From Lichenicola cladoniae (lineage in GTDB: Bacteria > Pseudomonadota > Alphaproteobacteria > Acetobacterales > Acetobacteraceae), in contig NZ_CP053708.1 in assembly GCF_013201075.1 (NCBI RefSeq), positions 1,739,501 to 1,803,500 of the forward strand: a stretch of DNA of 64,000 nucleotides. Direction: 5' to 3'. The notes below the pieces were generated by a model. That model was not told the DNA's origin. It saw nothing but the letters and a program-made list of their open reading frames with translations, and made no database searches. Of this stretch, positions 17,697-29,670 are shown piece after piece (the first letter of the stretch is position 1; each line of letters opens with the position of its first letter). Made by a program: the position numbers and the translations under genes.

Positions 17697-18727
17697 TCAA
17701 CGACGGGGATGATCCGCCCGTAATTCAGCCGTTGCGGGCCGATCACCCCGATCGCACCGACGATGCGATTGGCCTCGTTGCGGGCAGGGGCCACCACCAT
17801 AGAGATGCCGGACGCACCGAACAGCCCGCTCTCGGCGCCGATGAAGATGCGCACCCCGTCGCTCTGCTCGGCGAGGTCCAGCAGCCGCAGCATGGTCTCC
17901 TGCGTCTCCAGCCGGTCGAACAGCGCCTGGATCGTCGAGAGCCGCTCGATCTGCGTCACGTCCGACAGCAGCTTGGACTGCCCGCGCAGGAACAGCGCGC
18001 CACCGCGACCCTCGCCGCCCCATATGGCGAGGCCGGATTCGACGACACCCGCGGCGACCTGGTCCAGCTCGGTCTGGTTGGCGGCCATCTCGTCATCGAC
18101 GTTCCGGCGCAACTCGGCGAGCGACAGCCCGCGCAGCCTGGCATTGAGGTAGTTGCCGGCTTCCACCAGCGACGAGGGCAGGATGCCGGCCGGGGTCTCG
18201 ATCACCCGGTTCTCGACTTGGCCGTCGGTGCCGACAAGGATCACCAGGGCACGCCCCGAACCCAGCGCCACGAACTCGATATGCTTGATCTGGCCGTCGC
18301 TCTTCGGCGCGAGCACCAGGCCGGCGGCCGAGGACAGGCCGGACAGCATCGCCGATGCATCGGCCAGCGTGTCCTGCAGCGAGCGACCGCGCGTTTCAAG
18401 CGTGCGGACGATCGTCTCGCGCTCGTCGTCGGTCAGGCTGCCGAACTGCAGCAGTCCGTCGACGAACAGGCGCATGCCCTTCTCGGTCGGCATCCGTCCG
18501 GCGGAGGTATGCGGCGCGAACAGCAGGCCCGCTTCGGTCAGGTCGGCCATCACGTTGCGGATGGTCGCCGGCGAGAGCGGCTGGGGCAGGCGCCGTGACA
18601 GGGTGCGGCTGCCGACCGGATCACCGGTCTCGACATATTGCTCGACGATCTCGCGCAGAATTGATGCCGCACGCGGGTCAAGTCCGGGTGGCAGCGGCGA
18701 CCGCGGCGGTATCAGTCGATCGATCAT
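17660..18727 (-). CDS. hrcA: HrcA, heat-inducible transcription repressor
   Basis: A 355-residue HrcA with N-terminal winged helix ([41 protein letters not shown], then [20 protein letters not shown]) and the long C-terminal GAF-like ligand domain ending [14 protein letters not shown]. HrcA represses groESL and dnaK-type operons by binding CIRCE elements and is stabilised by GroEL. The ATG at 18727 has a GTGGAG site 6 nt upstream. I see no CIRCE repeat in the hrcA-rph gap, so targets lie elsewhere. It is divergent from rph, a common alphaproteobacterial arrangement. Confidence 0.96.
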   Translation of the reverse strand: MIDRLIPPRSPLPPGLDPRAASILREIVEQYVETGDPVGSRTLSRRLPQPLSPATIRNVMADLTEAGLLFAPHTSAGRMPTEKGMRLFVDGLLQFGSLTDDERETIVRTLETRGRSLQDTLADASAMLSGLSSAAGLVLAPKSDGQIKHIEFVALGSGRALVILVGTDGQVENRVIETPAGILPSSLVEAGNYLNARLRGLSLAELRRNVDDEMAANQTELDQVAAGVVESGLAIWGGEGRGGALFLRGQSKLLSDVTQIERLSTIQALFDRLETQETMLRLLDLAEQSDGVRIFIGAESGLFGASGISMVVAPARNEANRIVGAIGVIGPQRLNYGRIIPVVDYTARVIGRLLG

Positions 18728-18856
18728 GCAAGCTCCACGCCGTACAAGGTAGGAACCTGGGTGCTGCAACACAACAGAAACCGGCTCCGGCCGGTCTGGC
18801 GCGTGCGAGGCCGGCCGGGCTATCAGCCGGCACCAGTTGAGAAGGACACCTCCCGC

Positions 18857-19597
18857 ATGCGCCCATCAGGCCGCGCACCCGACGCGATCCGCAGCGTCTC
18901 GATCGAGCCCGGTTTTTCATATCATGCCGAGGGCTCGGTGCTCATCCGGATGGGACGCACCGAGGTGCTGTGCGCAGCCAGTGTCGAATCACGCGTGCCG
19001 CCGTTCATGCGCGGCCAGGGGCTGGGCTGGGTCACCGCCGAATACGGCATGCTGCCGCGTGCCACCCATTCCCGTGGCGAGCGCGAGGCGGCGCGTGGCA
19101 AGCAGTCCGGCCGCACCCAGGAGATCCAGCGGCTGATCGGCCGGTCGTTGCGGGCGGTGGTCGACCGCAAGGCGATGGGCGAGATGAGCATCACCGTCGA
19201 TTGCGACGTCCTGAATGCCGATGGCGGCACACGCTGCGCCGCGATCACCGGCGCCTGGGTTGCCCTCAGCCTGGCCTTCAACACCCTGGTGGCCAAGCGC
19301 GTCATGGCGACGGTACCGCTCACCGGGCAGGTAGCGGGCATTTCCTGTGGCCTGACCGACCTGGGTGCCGTGCTCGACCTGGATTATGCCGAGGACCGCA
19401 ACGCCCATGCCGACGCCAACTTCGTGCTGACCGAGACCGGCGGCATCGTCGAGATCCAGGCCACCGCGGAGCAGGCGCCGTTCAGCGAAGCCCAGCTGCA
19501 CGAACTCATGCGCCTGGCCCGGCTTGGAACCGGGACGCTGTTCGAAGCTCAACGCGCTGCAATTAGCGGCGCCCTTGCGAAGGTTGCCAGCCGATGA
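18857..19597 (+). CDS. rph: RNase PH
   Basis: A 246-residue phosphorolytic 3'-5' exoribonuclease that trims tRNA 3' ends. Seen: [20 protein letters not shown] at the start, [21 protein letters not shown] and [17 protein letters not shown] (phosphate and RNA binding), and [20 protein letters not shown]. The open frame extends 32 codons upstream, but the ATG at 18857 fits family length and has AAGGA nearby. The stop overlaps the rdgB start (ATGA), making a two-gene operon. Confidence 0.96.
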   Translation: MRPSGRAPDAIRSVSIEPGFSYHAEGSVLIRMGRTEVLCAASVESRVPPFMRGQGLGWVTAEYGMLPRATHSRGEREAARGKQSGRTQEIQRLIGRSLRAVVDRKAMGEMSITVDCDVLNADGGTRCAAITGAWVALSLAFNTLVAKRVMATVPLTGQVAGISCGLTDLGAVLDLDYAEDRNAHADANFVLTETGGIVEIQATAEQAPFSEAQLHELMRLARLGTGTLFEAQRAAISGALAKVASR

Positions 19598-20214
19598 ACG
19601 AGACCTTGCCGACACTCTCGAAGGGCGACCGGCTGGTGCTGGCCAGCCACAACCGGGGCAAGCTTGCCGAGTTCGACGCGATGCTCGCCGGCCACGGCAT
19701 TACCCTGGTGTCGGCGGCGGACCTGGACCTGCCCGAGCCGGAGGAGACCGAGGACAGCTTCGAGGGCAATGCGCGGCTCAAGGCCCATGCCGCCGCGCGT
19801 GCGTCGGGCCTGCCCGCCCTGGCGGACGATTCCGGCTTCTGCGTCACCGCCCTCGATGGCGCGCCCGGGATCTATTCCGCGCGCTGGGCCGGGCCGGCTA
19901 AGGATTTCGGGGTGGCGATGCAGCGGGTCCATGACGAGGGCGGTGCCGCCCTGCTCACCGATCCGCATGCCTGGTTCGTGTCGGTGCTGTGCCTGGCGAT
20001 GCCGGACGGGCGCGAGGCGGTGTTCGAGGGACACATCAACGGACAGTTCGTCTGGCCGCCGCGTGGCACCGGTGGGCATGGCTACGATCCGGTGTTCATG
20101 CCGAACGGCGATGGCCGCAGCTTCGCCGAGATGCTGGAGGCCGAAAAGAACGCGATCAGCCACCGTGCGCGGGCATTCGCGCTGTTCAGCGACGCCTGCC
20201 TCCCACCCGCCTGA
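19594..20214 (+). CDS. rdgB: RdgB/HAM1 family XTP/dITP pyrophosphatase
   Basis: A 206-residue house-cleaning enzyme that hydrolyses non-canonical purine nucleotides (XTP, dITP) to monophosphates. Seen: the substrate loop [24 protein letters not shown] with a catalytic acid, [24 protein letters not shown], and [15 protein letters not shown]. The ATG overlaps the rph stop by 4 nt, so it is translationally coupled. It ends at a hairpin facing the convergent flavin oxidoreductase gene. Confidence 0.95.
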   Translation: MNETLPTLSKGDRLVLASHNRGKLAEFDAMLAGHGITLVSAADLDLPEPEETEDSFEGNARLKAHAAARASGLPALADDSGFCVTALDGAPGIYSARWAGPAKDFGVAMQRVHDEGGAALLTDPHAWFVSVLCLAMPDGREAVFEGHINGQFVWPPRGTGGHGYDPVFMPNGDGRSFAEMLEAEKNAISHRARAFALFSDACLPPA

Positions 20215-20245
20215 ACGGGTGCTCGCCGGTCGCCTCAGCGACCGG
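20204..20245. terminator. Two adjacent hairpins between convergent genes
   Basis: CACCCG/CGGGTG (20204-20209 with 20216-20221) spans the rdgB stop. An 8-bp stem (20226-20233 with 20238-20245, loop CTCA) overlaps the stop codon of the minus-strand gene. Neither has a long T-run. Together they probably end transcription in both directions. Confidence 0.45.
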
Positions 20246-21647
20246 TGAGGATCCGCTCCATCAACTGCTTCACGGTCGGGATGAAGCCGTTCGAGTAGAA
20301 TGGGTCGGTGCCGAAGCGATAGGCATTGTGGCCGCTGAACATCAGGTTCTGCTCGGTCGCCTCGATGTCGTCGTCGGCGGCGTGGCTGATGCTCTGCAGC
20401 GTCTTCTGGATGCAGAACGAGCGCGGGTCGGCCTTGTGCCCGTTGCTGTAGCTCGGAGCCTTCTGGCTCCAGCTCGAGAACCGGCACTCGGACAGGCACC
20501 CCATGCAGGCCGCCTGGTCGGCGGTGATCTGCGCCGTCTGGGCCTTGGTATCGAAAACCAGGGTCGAGTCCGGTGTGCGGAGCGCCTCGACATAGCCTTC
20601 GTGCTCCCAGGCCTGGGCTCGGACCAGATCCGGCTGGGTCAGGTAGACCAGCCGGCGGCCACCGATATAGTAAGGCGCCACGTGATCGCCGACCGGGTCG
20701 GCACTGAACGCCACCTGGCGCTCGCTGCGGCCACGCAGCTCCCGCAGGAAGTCGTTGCTGACCGCGGACGAATAGAAACCGGTCGGGCTGAACTTGTTGA
20801 GGTAGATGTCGCCTTCCTGGAGATGCAGCAGCCGCTGCTTCCAGGCGCTCGGGATCGGGCTTTCCCGGGTCAGCAGCGGGCGGGTTCCGAACTGGAACGC
20901 GATCGGGCCGAGATCGGGATTGTCGATCCAGTCCTCCCACTCCTCGAGCCACCAGACGCCGCCCGCCATGATGATCGGGGTGTCGTTGAGGCCGAAGGTG
21001 CGCATCAGCCGGCGCAATTCGAGCACGCGGGCGAACGGCGCTTCCGGCTTGTCCGGCGATTCGCTGTTCGACAGGCCGTTATGGCCGCCGGCGAGCCAGG
21101 GATCCTCGTAGACGACGGCGCCGAGCAGTTCCGCGGTCTTGGAATAGGCCCGCTTCCACAACGCGCTGAAGGCGCGGGCGGAGGACACGATCGGGTAGTA
21201 GTGGATGCCGTAGCGCGCCGCGATGTCGGACAGGCGATAGGGCATGCCGGCGCCGCAGGTGAGGCCCTGGATCAGTCCGCGCGCTCCTTCGAGCACCCCG
21301 GTGATGACCCGTTCGGCGGCACCCATCTCCCACAGGATGTTGGCGTGTACCCGGCCCTGGCCGTCGGCGAGCTCGTGCGCCTGCTGGGCCTGGCTGATGC
21401 CGCCGGCGATGGCGAAGTTCACCATCTCTTCATGGCGGTCGCGACGCGTCCGGCCGGTATAGATCTGGGGGACGACACGGCCGTCGGAATCGTAGCTGTC
21501 GGCGTTGACGACGCTGATGGTGCCGGCACCTCCGGACGCCGCCCAGTGACCGGAACAGATCCCGGTGGAGACCGAAACGCCCTTGCCGCCTTCGACCAGT
21601 GGGAGGAGCTCGGTTCCGCCCATCCGGATCGCATTGATCGTCTTCAT
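20235..21647 (-). CDS. Nitronate monooxygenase-like flavin oxidoreductase
   Basis: A 470-residue FMN-dependent TIM-barrel protein of the nitronate monooxygenase / 2-nitropropane dioxygenase family. Seen: MGGTELLPLVEGGKGVSVS, the phosphate-binding region TPIIMAGGVWW and AFQFGTRPLLT. It is about 100 residues longer than typical nitronate monooxygenases. The extra C-terminal part holds Cys381, Cys384, Cys388 and Cys412 (CMGCLSEC...FC), a possible Fe-S or zinc site, suggesting an electron-transfer function distinct from plain nitronate oxidation. It stands alone between convergent rdgB and divergently placed DNA before pnp. Family confident, reaction unknown. Confidence 0.82.
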   Translation of the reverse strand: MKTINAIRMGGTELLPLVEGGKGVSVSTGICSGHWAASGGAGTISVVNADSYDSDGRVVPQIYTGRTRRDRHEEMVNFAIAGGISQAQQAHELADGQGRVHANILWEMGAAERVITGVLEGARGLIQGLTCGAGMPYRLSDIAARYGIHYYPIVSSARAFSALWKRAYSKTAELLGAVVYEDPWLAGGHNGLSNSESPDKPEAPFARVLELRRLMRTFGLNDTPIIMAGGVWWLEEWEDWIDNPDLGPIAFQFGTRPLLTRESPIPSAWKQRLLHLQEGDIYLNKFSPTGFYSSAVSNDFLRELRGRSERQVAFSADPVGDHVAPYYIGGRRLVYLTQPDLVRAQAWEHEGYVEALRTPDSTLVFDTKAQTAQITADQAACMGCLSECRFSSWSQKAPSYSNGHKADPRSFCIQKTLQSISHAADDDIEATEQNLMFSGHNAYRFGTDPFYSNGFIPTVKQLMERILTGR

Positions 21648-21756
21648 CGCCAGCCGTCGTCGCCTTCAACGCTTGATCCGGCACCAAGACGATGCCGTGT
21701 CGTTGCTCAGATTGCAGGCCCGGCCCGAACTCGCAAGAGCCGGACCGGTATGCTCG

Positions 21757-23976
<2,220 letters not shown>

Positions 23977-24117
23977 GAGCTGTTCCTTGTCTTATTCGGG
24001 GGTCTGGCCGGACAAGGCGGGCGGCAGCGTCTCGGACGGCATGGAGGGGGACCCCATGTGGCCTGAAACGCTGTGGACTGTCCCGCCGTTGCCGGCTTGG
24101 TGGTTCTGCGGAACGAG

Positions 24118-24144
24118 GAGGTCCGGAGCGTCGCCCCGGACCTC
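24118..24144. terminator. Hairpin between rpsO and pnp
   Basis: A 9-bp stem (24118-24126 with 24136-24144) and 9-nt loop begin 8 nt after the rpsO stop on the minus strand. There is no U-tract. In enterobacteria the rpsO-pnp spacer carries a terminator and an RNase III hairpin that controls pnp; this stem sits at the same place, but function here is inferred. Confidence 0.45.
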
Positions 24145-24151
24145 GCCCGGT

Positions 24152-24421
24152 TTAGCGACGGAGGCTGAGGCGACCGATCAGTGTCAGGTAGCGCGACTGG
24201 TCCTTGCGCTTCAGGTAGTCGAGCAGGCGGCGGCGGCGGCCGACCAGCATCAGCAATCCACGACGCGAATGGAAGTCCTTCGCGTGGATCTTGAGATGCT
24301 CGGTCAGGTTGGTGATCCGCTCGCTGAGCAGGGCCACCTGTACTTCGGGCGATCCGGTATCGGTTTCGGCGTTCTTGTAATCGCCGATGAGCGCGGTGCG
24401 GCGCTCTGCAGTAATCGACAT
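24152..24421 (-). CDS. rpsO: 30S ribosomal protein S15
   Basis: An 89-residue S15, exactly family length. Seen: [24 protein letters not shown] and [22 protein letters not shown], the 16S rRNA-binding helices. Located 22 nt after truB and 175 nt before pnp on the minus strand, the classical order. Confidence 0.98.
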   Translation of the reverse strand: MSITAERRTALIGDYKNAETDTGSPEVQVALLSERITNLTEHLKIHAKDFHSRRGLLMLVGRRRRLLDYLKRKDQSRYLTLIGRLSLRR

Positions 24422-24443
24422 CGTGGTTCTCCAGGAACGAGGG

Positions 24444-25364
24444 TTACAGAAGGCGTTCCGGACGCAGCCACCCGTCTTCGAGTCGGCAGAGCCCGATCAC
24501 GCGCCCCCCGTCCATGGCCCGTGCCACCCCGCCAGCGGGGTCTGCAGAGTCAGGAATCCGGCCCATCAACTCGACCAGGCTGATTGCCTGGCCGTGCGAG
24601 AGGCTTGCCGCTTCACTTGAGGTCAAGGCCAGCGCCGGGATGTCGGCCAGCGCGGTCGCAACCGGCAGCAGCAGCTCCGGTGAGGCAGGCGCGTTGTCCT
24701 CGCTCGACAGTATCTTGTCCAGGGAAATCGCGTCCTTCTCCAGGAACGGCCCCACCCGCAACCGCCGCAATGCCGACACATGCCCGACCGTGCCGCAGGC
24801 AACCGACAGGTCGCGGGCGAGCGAACGCATATAGACGCCCTTGCCGGACTGGACCTCGAATACCGCCGTATCGGCGTCGATCCGCTCGATCAGCTCGAAC
24901 CGGTCGACGCGGGCCGGCCTCGGCTCCAGCACCGGCGGGCGACCCTCGCGCGCCATGTCATAGGCCCGCTCGCCGGCCACCTTGATGGCGGAGAAGATCG
25001 GCGGGATCTGCATGATGTCGCCCTGGAACGCACTCAGCGCCGCACGGAACTGCTCGTCGGTCGGCCGCACCTCGGAGGTGGCGATCACCTGTCCGTCGGC
25101 ATCGTCGGTATCGCGTGCCTCGCCGATCCGCAGCGTGAAATGATACAGCTTGGTGCCGTCCATGATGTACGGGACCGTCTTGGTCGCCGCGCCGAACGCC
25201 ACCGGCAGCAGCCCGGTCGCCAGAGGGTCCAGCGTGCCGCCATGACCTGCCTTCTGCGCATCGAAGCCGCGCCGGACGCGGTTCACCACGTCGGTCGAGG
25301 TCATGCCGGCCGGCTTGTCGACGATCAGCCACCCGTCTAGGGCGCGTCCGCGCTTGCGTCGCAT
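24444..25364 (-). CDS. truB: tRNA pseudouridine(55) synthase
   Basis: A 306-residue TruB, which makes pseudouridine at position 55 of tRNAs. The catalytic Asp46 lies in [43 protein letters not shown] and the C-terminal PUA-like segment ([13 protein letters not shown]-type) are present. Heads the truB-rpsO-pnp group. Confidence 0.96.
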   Translation of the reverse strand: MRRKRGRALDGWLIVDKPAGMTSTDVVNRVRRGFDAQKAGHGGTLDPLATGLLPVAFGAATKTVPYIMDGTKLYHFTLRIGEARDTDDADGQVIATSEVRPTDEQFRAALSAFQGDIMQIPPIFSAIKVAGERAYDMAREGRPPVLEPRPARVDRFELIERIDADTAVFEVQSGKGVYMRSLARDLSVACGTVGHVSALRRLRVGPFLEKDAISLDKILSSEDNAPASPELLLPVATALADIPALALTSSEAASLSHGQAISLVELMGRIPDSADPAGGVARAMDGGRVIGLCRLEDGWLRPERLL

Positions 25365-25466
25365 CAGTCCAGTCGCCTCAAAGTCTGCCCGTCCGCGGCC
25401 CGTCCGCGGGGGAGGCAGGCTTTAGACGAGGGGACCCGCCGGAGCAAACCGGCCCGTGCCGCTCCG

Positions 25467-26534
25467 CTAGAGAAAGTCGCGCAGCAGCGGCACCAGCGGC
25501 TTGTCGGCGTCCGGCATGCTGTAGCTGTCCAGCGCCTCCGAGGTCACCCAGGCCAGGGTCTGGCCCTCGTGCGCAACCGGCATGCCCTTCCAGCGACGGC
25601 ACACATACAGCGGCATCAGCAGATGGAAATCCTCGTAGGCGTGGCTGGCAAAGGCGAACGGCGCCAGGCAGGCCTCGGAGATATCGATGCCCAGTTCCTC
25701 CCGCAACTCGCGCACCAGCGCCATCTCGGGGGTCTCGTCCGCCTCGATCTTGCCGCCGGGGAACTCCCACAGCCCGGCCATCGCCTTGCCCTCCGGGCGT
25801 CGTGCGAGCAGCACGCGGCCATTGCTGTCGACCAGTGCGCAGGCGGCGACCAGCACGGTCCGCCGCCGCACCGGGCCCGGAACGACCGGCGGGGCCGTGA
25901 TTGCCGTACCGGCCGGCTCGGCCGGGCTGAAGAGGTCGCCGTGCCTCGCCTCGAACATCAGCACCGGATGCTCGCCGCCGCGCGCCAGGAAGGGCTGCTT
26001 GCCGACGCCGATCTCGCGGAAGCCGATCCGCCGCAGCACCGAGGCCGAGGCGGGATTGTCGGTTGCGACCTGCGCGGTCAGCCGTTCGATCTCGAGGTTG
26101 GCCAGCGCCCAGTGGGCCAGGCGCCTTGCCGCCTCGCCGGCGACGCCGCCGTTCCAGAAGCTGCGCCCGACCCAGTAGCCGAGATCGCCGCTGCGGGTGG
26201 CTGCCTCGATCCGGATGCCGAGGCAGCCGAGCAGGCGCTCCGGACCGGATTCCCGGTCGATGATCGCGAAGTGCCAGGCCCGGCCATCCTGCATCTGGGT
26301 CGCGGTGCTGGCGATCCACTCGTCGGTGAGCTGGCGTGGATACGGGAACGGCAGGCGGCTGAGCATCCGCACCACGCCCCAGTCGTTCACCAGCCTGTGG
26401 ATCGCCTCGGCATCGGTGCTCCGCAACGGGCGCAACGTGAATCGCGCCGTCGTCAGCACCGGGCCGGAGTCCGGCAGTCCATCGTGCGCGTCCGTCACCG
26501 TGTCCGGTGCCGGCGGCAGACTGTCCGCTACCAT
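25467..26534 (-). CDS. Fused GNAT acetyltransferase and MutT-type Nudix hydrolase
   Basis: A 355-residue two-domain protein. Residues about 25-200 are a RimJ/RimL-like GNAT domain (TARFTLRPLRSTD, LGYWVGRSFWNGGVAGEAARRL, NPASASVLRRIGFREIG). Residues about 225-355 are a Nudix domain with the full box GX5EX7REUXEEXGU at 261-283 (Gly261, Glu267, Arg275, Glu279, Glu280), closest to MutT (8-oxo-dGTP cleaning). No internal stop or frame change separates the two, so it is a true fusion. The linker, about 200-225, is Pro/Ala-rich. It lies 19 nt after the Rieske gene, probably in the same transcript. GNAT substrate unknown. Confidence 0.9.
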   Translation of the reverse strand: MVADSLPPAPDTVTDAHDGLPDSGPVLTTARFTLRPLRSTDAEAIHRLVNDWGVVRMLSRLPFPYPRQLTDEWIASTATQMQDGRAWHFAIIDRESGPERLLGCLGIRIEAATRSGDLGYWVGRSFWNGGVAGEAARRLAHWALANLEIERLTAQVATDNPASASVLRRIGFREIGVGKQPFLARGGEHPVLMFEARHGDLFSPAEPAGTAITAPPVVPGPVRRRTVLVAACALVDSNGRVLLARRPEGKAMAGLWEFPGGKIEADETPEMALVRELREELGIDISEACLAPFAFASHAYEDFHLLMPLYVCRRWKGMPVAHEGQTLAWVTSEALDSYSMPDADKPLVPLLRDFL

Positions 26535-26553
26535 GCCGTCGGCGAGGGGGCGG

Positions 26554-27645
26554 TCAGGAGACGGGGACGCTGCTGTCTACGCCACAGGACATCAGGAGCG
26601 AGCGCAGGGACCGGATCACCGGAAACACTTCCTGGTTCCAGTCATGGCCCTGCGCGTCGTGTGCGGCCTGCTCCATCTCGACGATCTCGCGGTCCTCGCG
26701 GAAGATCCGCTCGGTGAACAGCACCAGCAGCGGCCACGCGACATTGAGGATGCCGGGGATCTTCGGCTTCCTGACCGACAGCAGCCCGAACACCCGGTTG
26801 GTTTTCTGCTCGCGATCGAGCGGCACATAGACGATCCAGAGGTCCATCACCGGGTCCTCGTCGCCTGTCTGGATGCGCAGCGTCTGGTAGGGATATTCGG
26901 TGCGGATCGTCATGATGTCGCGCTCGGCGTGGTTCTGGTCGCCGCTGCGCCGTTCGCCGAAAATTACCGCCTCGCCGAGCGGCTGTTTCCCGCCGGTGCG
27001 CTTGAAGCTGTATTTCACCTCGACCCAGTCGTCGCCGCGGGCCTGGCCGAGCACGCGCGGCTTCATCTGGCCCATCTGCTTCGAGTGCATGAACTGATGG
27101 TTCATATCCATCAGGTTCTCATGCATGAAGCTGTAGTGGCAGCCGACGGTCTTGCCGAACCGGCGCGTCTTGTATTTCGGGTTGGCGACCGAGCCGAGGC
27201 CGGGGAACGCCACCGAGTCGGCCAGCGACGCGTCGCCCGGGAACACCAGGATCAGCCCGTCGGCCTCGCGGCACGGATAGGCACGCACCCCGTTCGGGAG
27301 CTTGTCCTTGCCGAGATACGGCACGTCGACGCACTTACCCGAAGCCTCGTACGCCCAGCCATGATAGCAGCAGCGCACCGCGCAGCCATCGACGGTGCCC
27401 TTGCTGAGCGGCACCTGGCGATGCGCGCAACGATCCTCGAGCGCGAACACCGGGCCTTCCTTCGGCCGCACCAGCACGATCGGCTCGCCGGCGAACGAGA
27501 CCGCCAGCGTGCCGCCGGGTTTCAGCTCGCGCGACCAGGCCATCGGATACCAGTGATCCGGATGCGCCTGGATGCGACGCAGGTCGGGAGAGGAAGGCAC
27601 GGACGGATCGGGCCGCAGGCTGTCCGGCGTGACGGTCTGGTTCAT
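26554..27645 (-). CDS. Rieske non-heme iron oxygenase, alpha-subunit type
   Basis: A 363-residue Rieske oxygenase. The N-terminal [2Fe-2S] ligands are Cys73, His75, Cys92 and His95 (CAHRQ ... CYHGWAYE). The catalytic iron-site region has NLMDMNHQFMH (Asp-x2-His-x3-His). No beta subunit, ferredoxin or reductase is nearby, so it must borrow electrons from elsewhere. The ATG at 27645 has GAGGA upstream; the frame continues 19 codons further without a better site. Substrate unknown; demethylation or ring hydroxylation is typical of the family. Confidence 0.9.
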   Translation of the reverse strand: MNQTVTPDSLRPDPSVPSSPDLRRIQAHPDHWYPMAWSRELKPGGTLAVSFAGEPIVLVRPKEGPVFALEDRCAHRQVPLSKGTVDGCAVRCCYHGWAYEASGKCVDVPYLGKDKLPNGVRAYPCREADGLILVFPGDASLADSVAFPGLGSVANPKYKTRRFGKTVGCHYSFMHENLMDMNHQFMHSKQMGQMKPRVLGQARGDDWVEVKYSFKRTGGKQPLGEAVIFGERRSGDQNHAERDIMTIRTEYPYQTLRIQTGDEDPVMDLWIVYVPLDREQKTNRVFGLLSVRKPKIPGILNVAWPLLVLFTERIFREDREIVEMEQAAHDAQGHDWNQEVFPVIRSLRSLLMSCGVDSSVPVS

Positions 27646-27773
27646 CGTTCCTCGGCTTGGCAGTGCGTCGCGTCCGTCCGGGCGCAACGAAACAATGTGC
27701 AATGAACGCTATAAGGCACCTTCGATGTGATGCCATGCAACACTCGAACCGTAACCTCGCAGGCCTGTGTGGC

Positions 27774-28370
27774 CTACAGCATCGGCGGCGGCTGGAAGGC
27801 GAATATGTCGTTCGGGCGCAGGTGCATCACCAGCGTGTCCGCCATCACGTCGTGCAGACCCTGCTTGCGCCGGGTCCACCCGACCATCAGGAAGCCGATC
27901 CCCAGGATGAAGGCCGAAACGAACTTGCCGAGATAGCGCCCGAGCGCCCTGGGAATACTGATGCGACGTCCATCGAGATCGGTTACGCGCAGCTTGCACA
28001 CCCGCTTGCCCACGGTCGCCTGCCAGTGCGACGATTCCATCAGGACGAAATAGCCGATGGTCAGGATCAGCCCGAGCAGCGATAGCCCGCCGCCATGCAG
28101 ATGCCAGGCCGACGGCGAGTAGTGGAAGCTGGTGTAGGCGATATCCGACACCTGACGAACCGACTGGTCGTCCTTGTCGATCGTGAGCCCTACATGCCGC
28201 AGCCCGGTGACGATCCCGAGCCCGAACTCGGCGGCGGCCAGCACCATCCAGTCCACCAGCCATGCCAGCACGCGCCACCAGAAGCCGGCGTAGCTCCAGA
28301 CCTGACCCGGCGCGGATGCCAGGGAAGGGCCGGGTCGAAACGCCGGCGGAAGGGCCATGGGATCCGGCAT
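27774..28370 (-). CDS. RDD-family membrane protein
   Basis: A 198-residue membrane protein with the RDD-family pattern: YAGFWWRVLAWLVDWMVL (Arg and Asp-Asp-type first helix with R and D conserved), a second helix GLILTIGYFVLMESSHWQATVGKRV and the GKRVCKLRVTDLDG turn. About three membrane segments. RDD proteins are poorly characterised; some take part in ion or solute transport. It ends 2 nt after the argJ stop region boundary, so it is probably co-transcribed with argJ. Confidence 0.85.
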   Translation of the reverse strand: MPDPMALPPAFRPGPSLASAPGQVWSYAGFWWRVLAWLVDWMVLAAAEFGLGIVTGLRHVGLTIDKDDQSVRQVSDIAYTSFHYSPSAWHLHGGGLSLLGLILTIGYFVLMESSHWQATVGKRVCKLRVTDLDGRRISIPRALGRYLGKFVSAFILGIGFLMVGWTRRKQGLHDVMADTLVMHLRPNDIFAFQPPPML

Positions 28371-28372
28371 GT

Positions 28373-29608
28373 TCAGCTCCGGTAGCTGCCGTTGATGTCG
28401 ATGTAGCCGTGCGTGAGGTCGCAGGTCCAGGCGCGCCCGGCGCCCTGGCCGAGGCCCAGGTCGATCGCGATGTCGAGCTCGCTGCCCTTCATGTGGGCAA
28501 CCACGGGCGCCTCGTCATAGCCCGGAACCACGGTCCCCTCGCGGGCCATCCAGGTCCCGCCGACGCCGATCGAGAGCGTGTCGCGGTCGGCCGGCTCGCC
28601 GCTCTTGCCGACCGCCATGACGATGCGGCCCCAGTTGGCGTCCTCGCCGGCGATCGCGGTTTTCACCAGCGGCGAGTTGGCGACGGCCAGCGCCACCTGG
28701 CGTGCCGACTGGTCCGAGACCGCGCCGGATACCTCGATGCGGACAAGCTTGGTGGCACCCTCGCCGTCCCGGACGACCAGCAGGGCGAGCTCCAGCAGCA
28801 GCGAATCGAGCGCCTCGGCGAAATCGGCCAGCGCCGGGTCCGCGTTCCCGGCGACCGGCGGGTTGCCGGCGGTCCCGGTCGCGAACAGCAGCACCGTGTC
28901 GCTGGTGGAGGTGTCGGAATCGACCGTGGTGCAGTTGAAGCTGCGGTCCACCGAAGCCGCCAGCAGCGTCTGCAGGACCGCCTGCGGCAGTGCCGCATCG
29001 GTCGCCACGAAGCACAGCATCGTCGCCATGTCGGGCGCGATCATGCCGCTGCCCTTGGCGATACCCTGGATCGTGACGGGCGTGCCCGCGATGGTCACCG
29101 TCCGGATGGCGCCCTTGGGGAAGGTATCGGTGGTCATGATCCCGCGCGCCGCGGCTTCCCAGCCGGTCGGCGTCAGGCCGGTGGCCAGGGCGGGGAGGGC
29201 GCGGGTGATGCGCTCGTGCGGCAGCACCTCGCCGATCACGCCGGTCGAGGCGAGAAAGATTTCCGATTGCCCGCACCCGAGCAGACTAGCGGCGGCGGCG
29301 GCAGTCGCGTGCGTCGTTTCGCGACCGGCACGACCGGTGAATACGTTGGCGTTGCCGGCATTGACCACCAGGCCACGCGCCGTACCGCCGGCCAGCGCCT
29401 CGCGGCACCAGTCGATCGGCGCGCCGGGACAGGTGTTGCGGGTGAAGACGCCGGCGACGCTGGTGCCGGCTACGAAATCCATCAGCACCAGGTCGGTGCG
29501 GCCCTGGTAGCGGATGCCGGCGGCAACCGTGGCCAGCCGTACACCGCCGATCTGGCCCATCGCCGGAAACGGAACGGCGAGTGGCGAGACGGCGAGCGGC
29601 TTGGCCAT
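28373..29608 (-). CDS. argJ: ArgJ, glutamate N-acetyltransferase / amino-acid acetyltransferase
   Basis: A 411-residue enzyme of cyclic arginine synthesis that moves the acetyl group from N-acetylornithine to glutamate. It self-cleaves at the conserved MATML motif, here between Ala195 and Thr196 (KGSGMIAPDMATML), and Thr196 becomes the nucleophile. GIMTTDTFPK and the C-terminal DLTHGYIDINGSYRS are also typical. ATG 29608 is preferred; GTG 29638 in frame is possible. It follows the parvulin gene by 62 bp and overlaps nothing. Confidence 0.96.
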   Translation of the reverse strand: MAKPLAVSPLAVPFPAMGQIGGVRLATVAAGIRYQGRTDLVLMDFVAGTSVAGVFTRNTCPGAPIDWCREALAGGTARGLVVNAGNANVFTGRAGRETTHATAAAAASLLGCGQSEIFLASTGVIGEVLPHERITRALPALATGLTPTGWEAAARGIMTTDTFPKGAIRTVTIAGTPVTIQGIAKGSGMIAPDMATMLCFVATDAALPQAVLQTLLAASVDRSFNCTTVDSDTSTSDTVLLFATGTAGNPPVAGNADPALADFAEALDSLLLELALLVVRDGEGATKLVRIEVSGAVSDQSARQVALAVANSPLVKTAIAGEDANWGRIVMAVGKSGEPADRDTLSIGVGGTWMAREGTVVPGYDEAPVVAHMKGSELDIAIDLGLGQGAGRAWTCDLTHGYIDINGSYRS

Positions 29609-29670
29609 GCGGGCGGATATTCCTGCAAGAGGAGGCACGGACGCCCGGCACGATCACCGGGCGCTGTCTT

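Noticed and set aside
18728-18856. CIRCE element in the hrcA-rph spacer
   Set aside because: The 9-bp inverted repeat TTAGCACTC/GAGTGCTAA is absent; only a GC-rich local stem is present.
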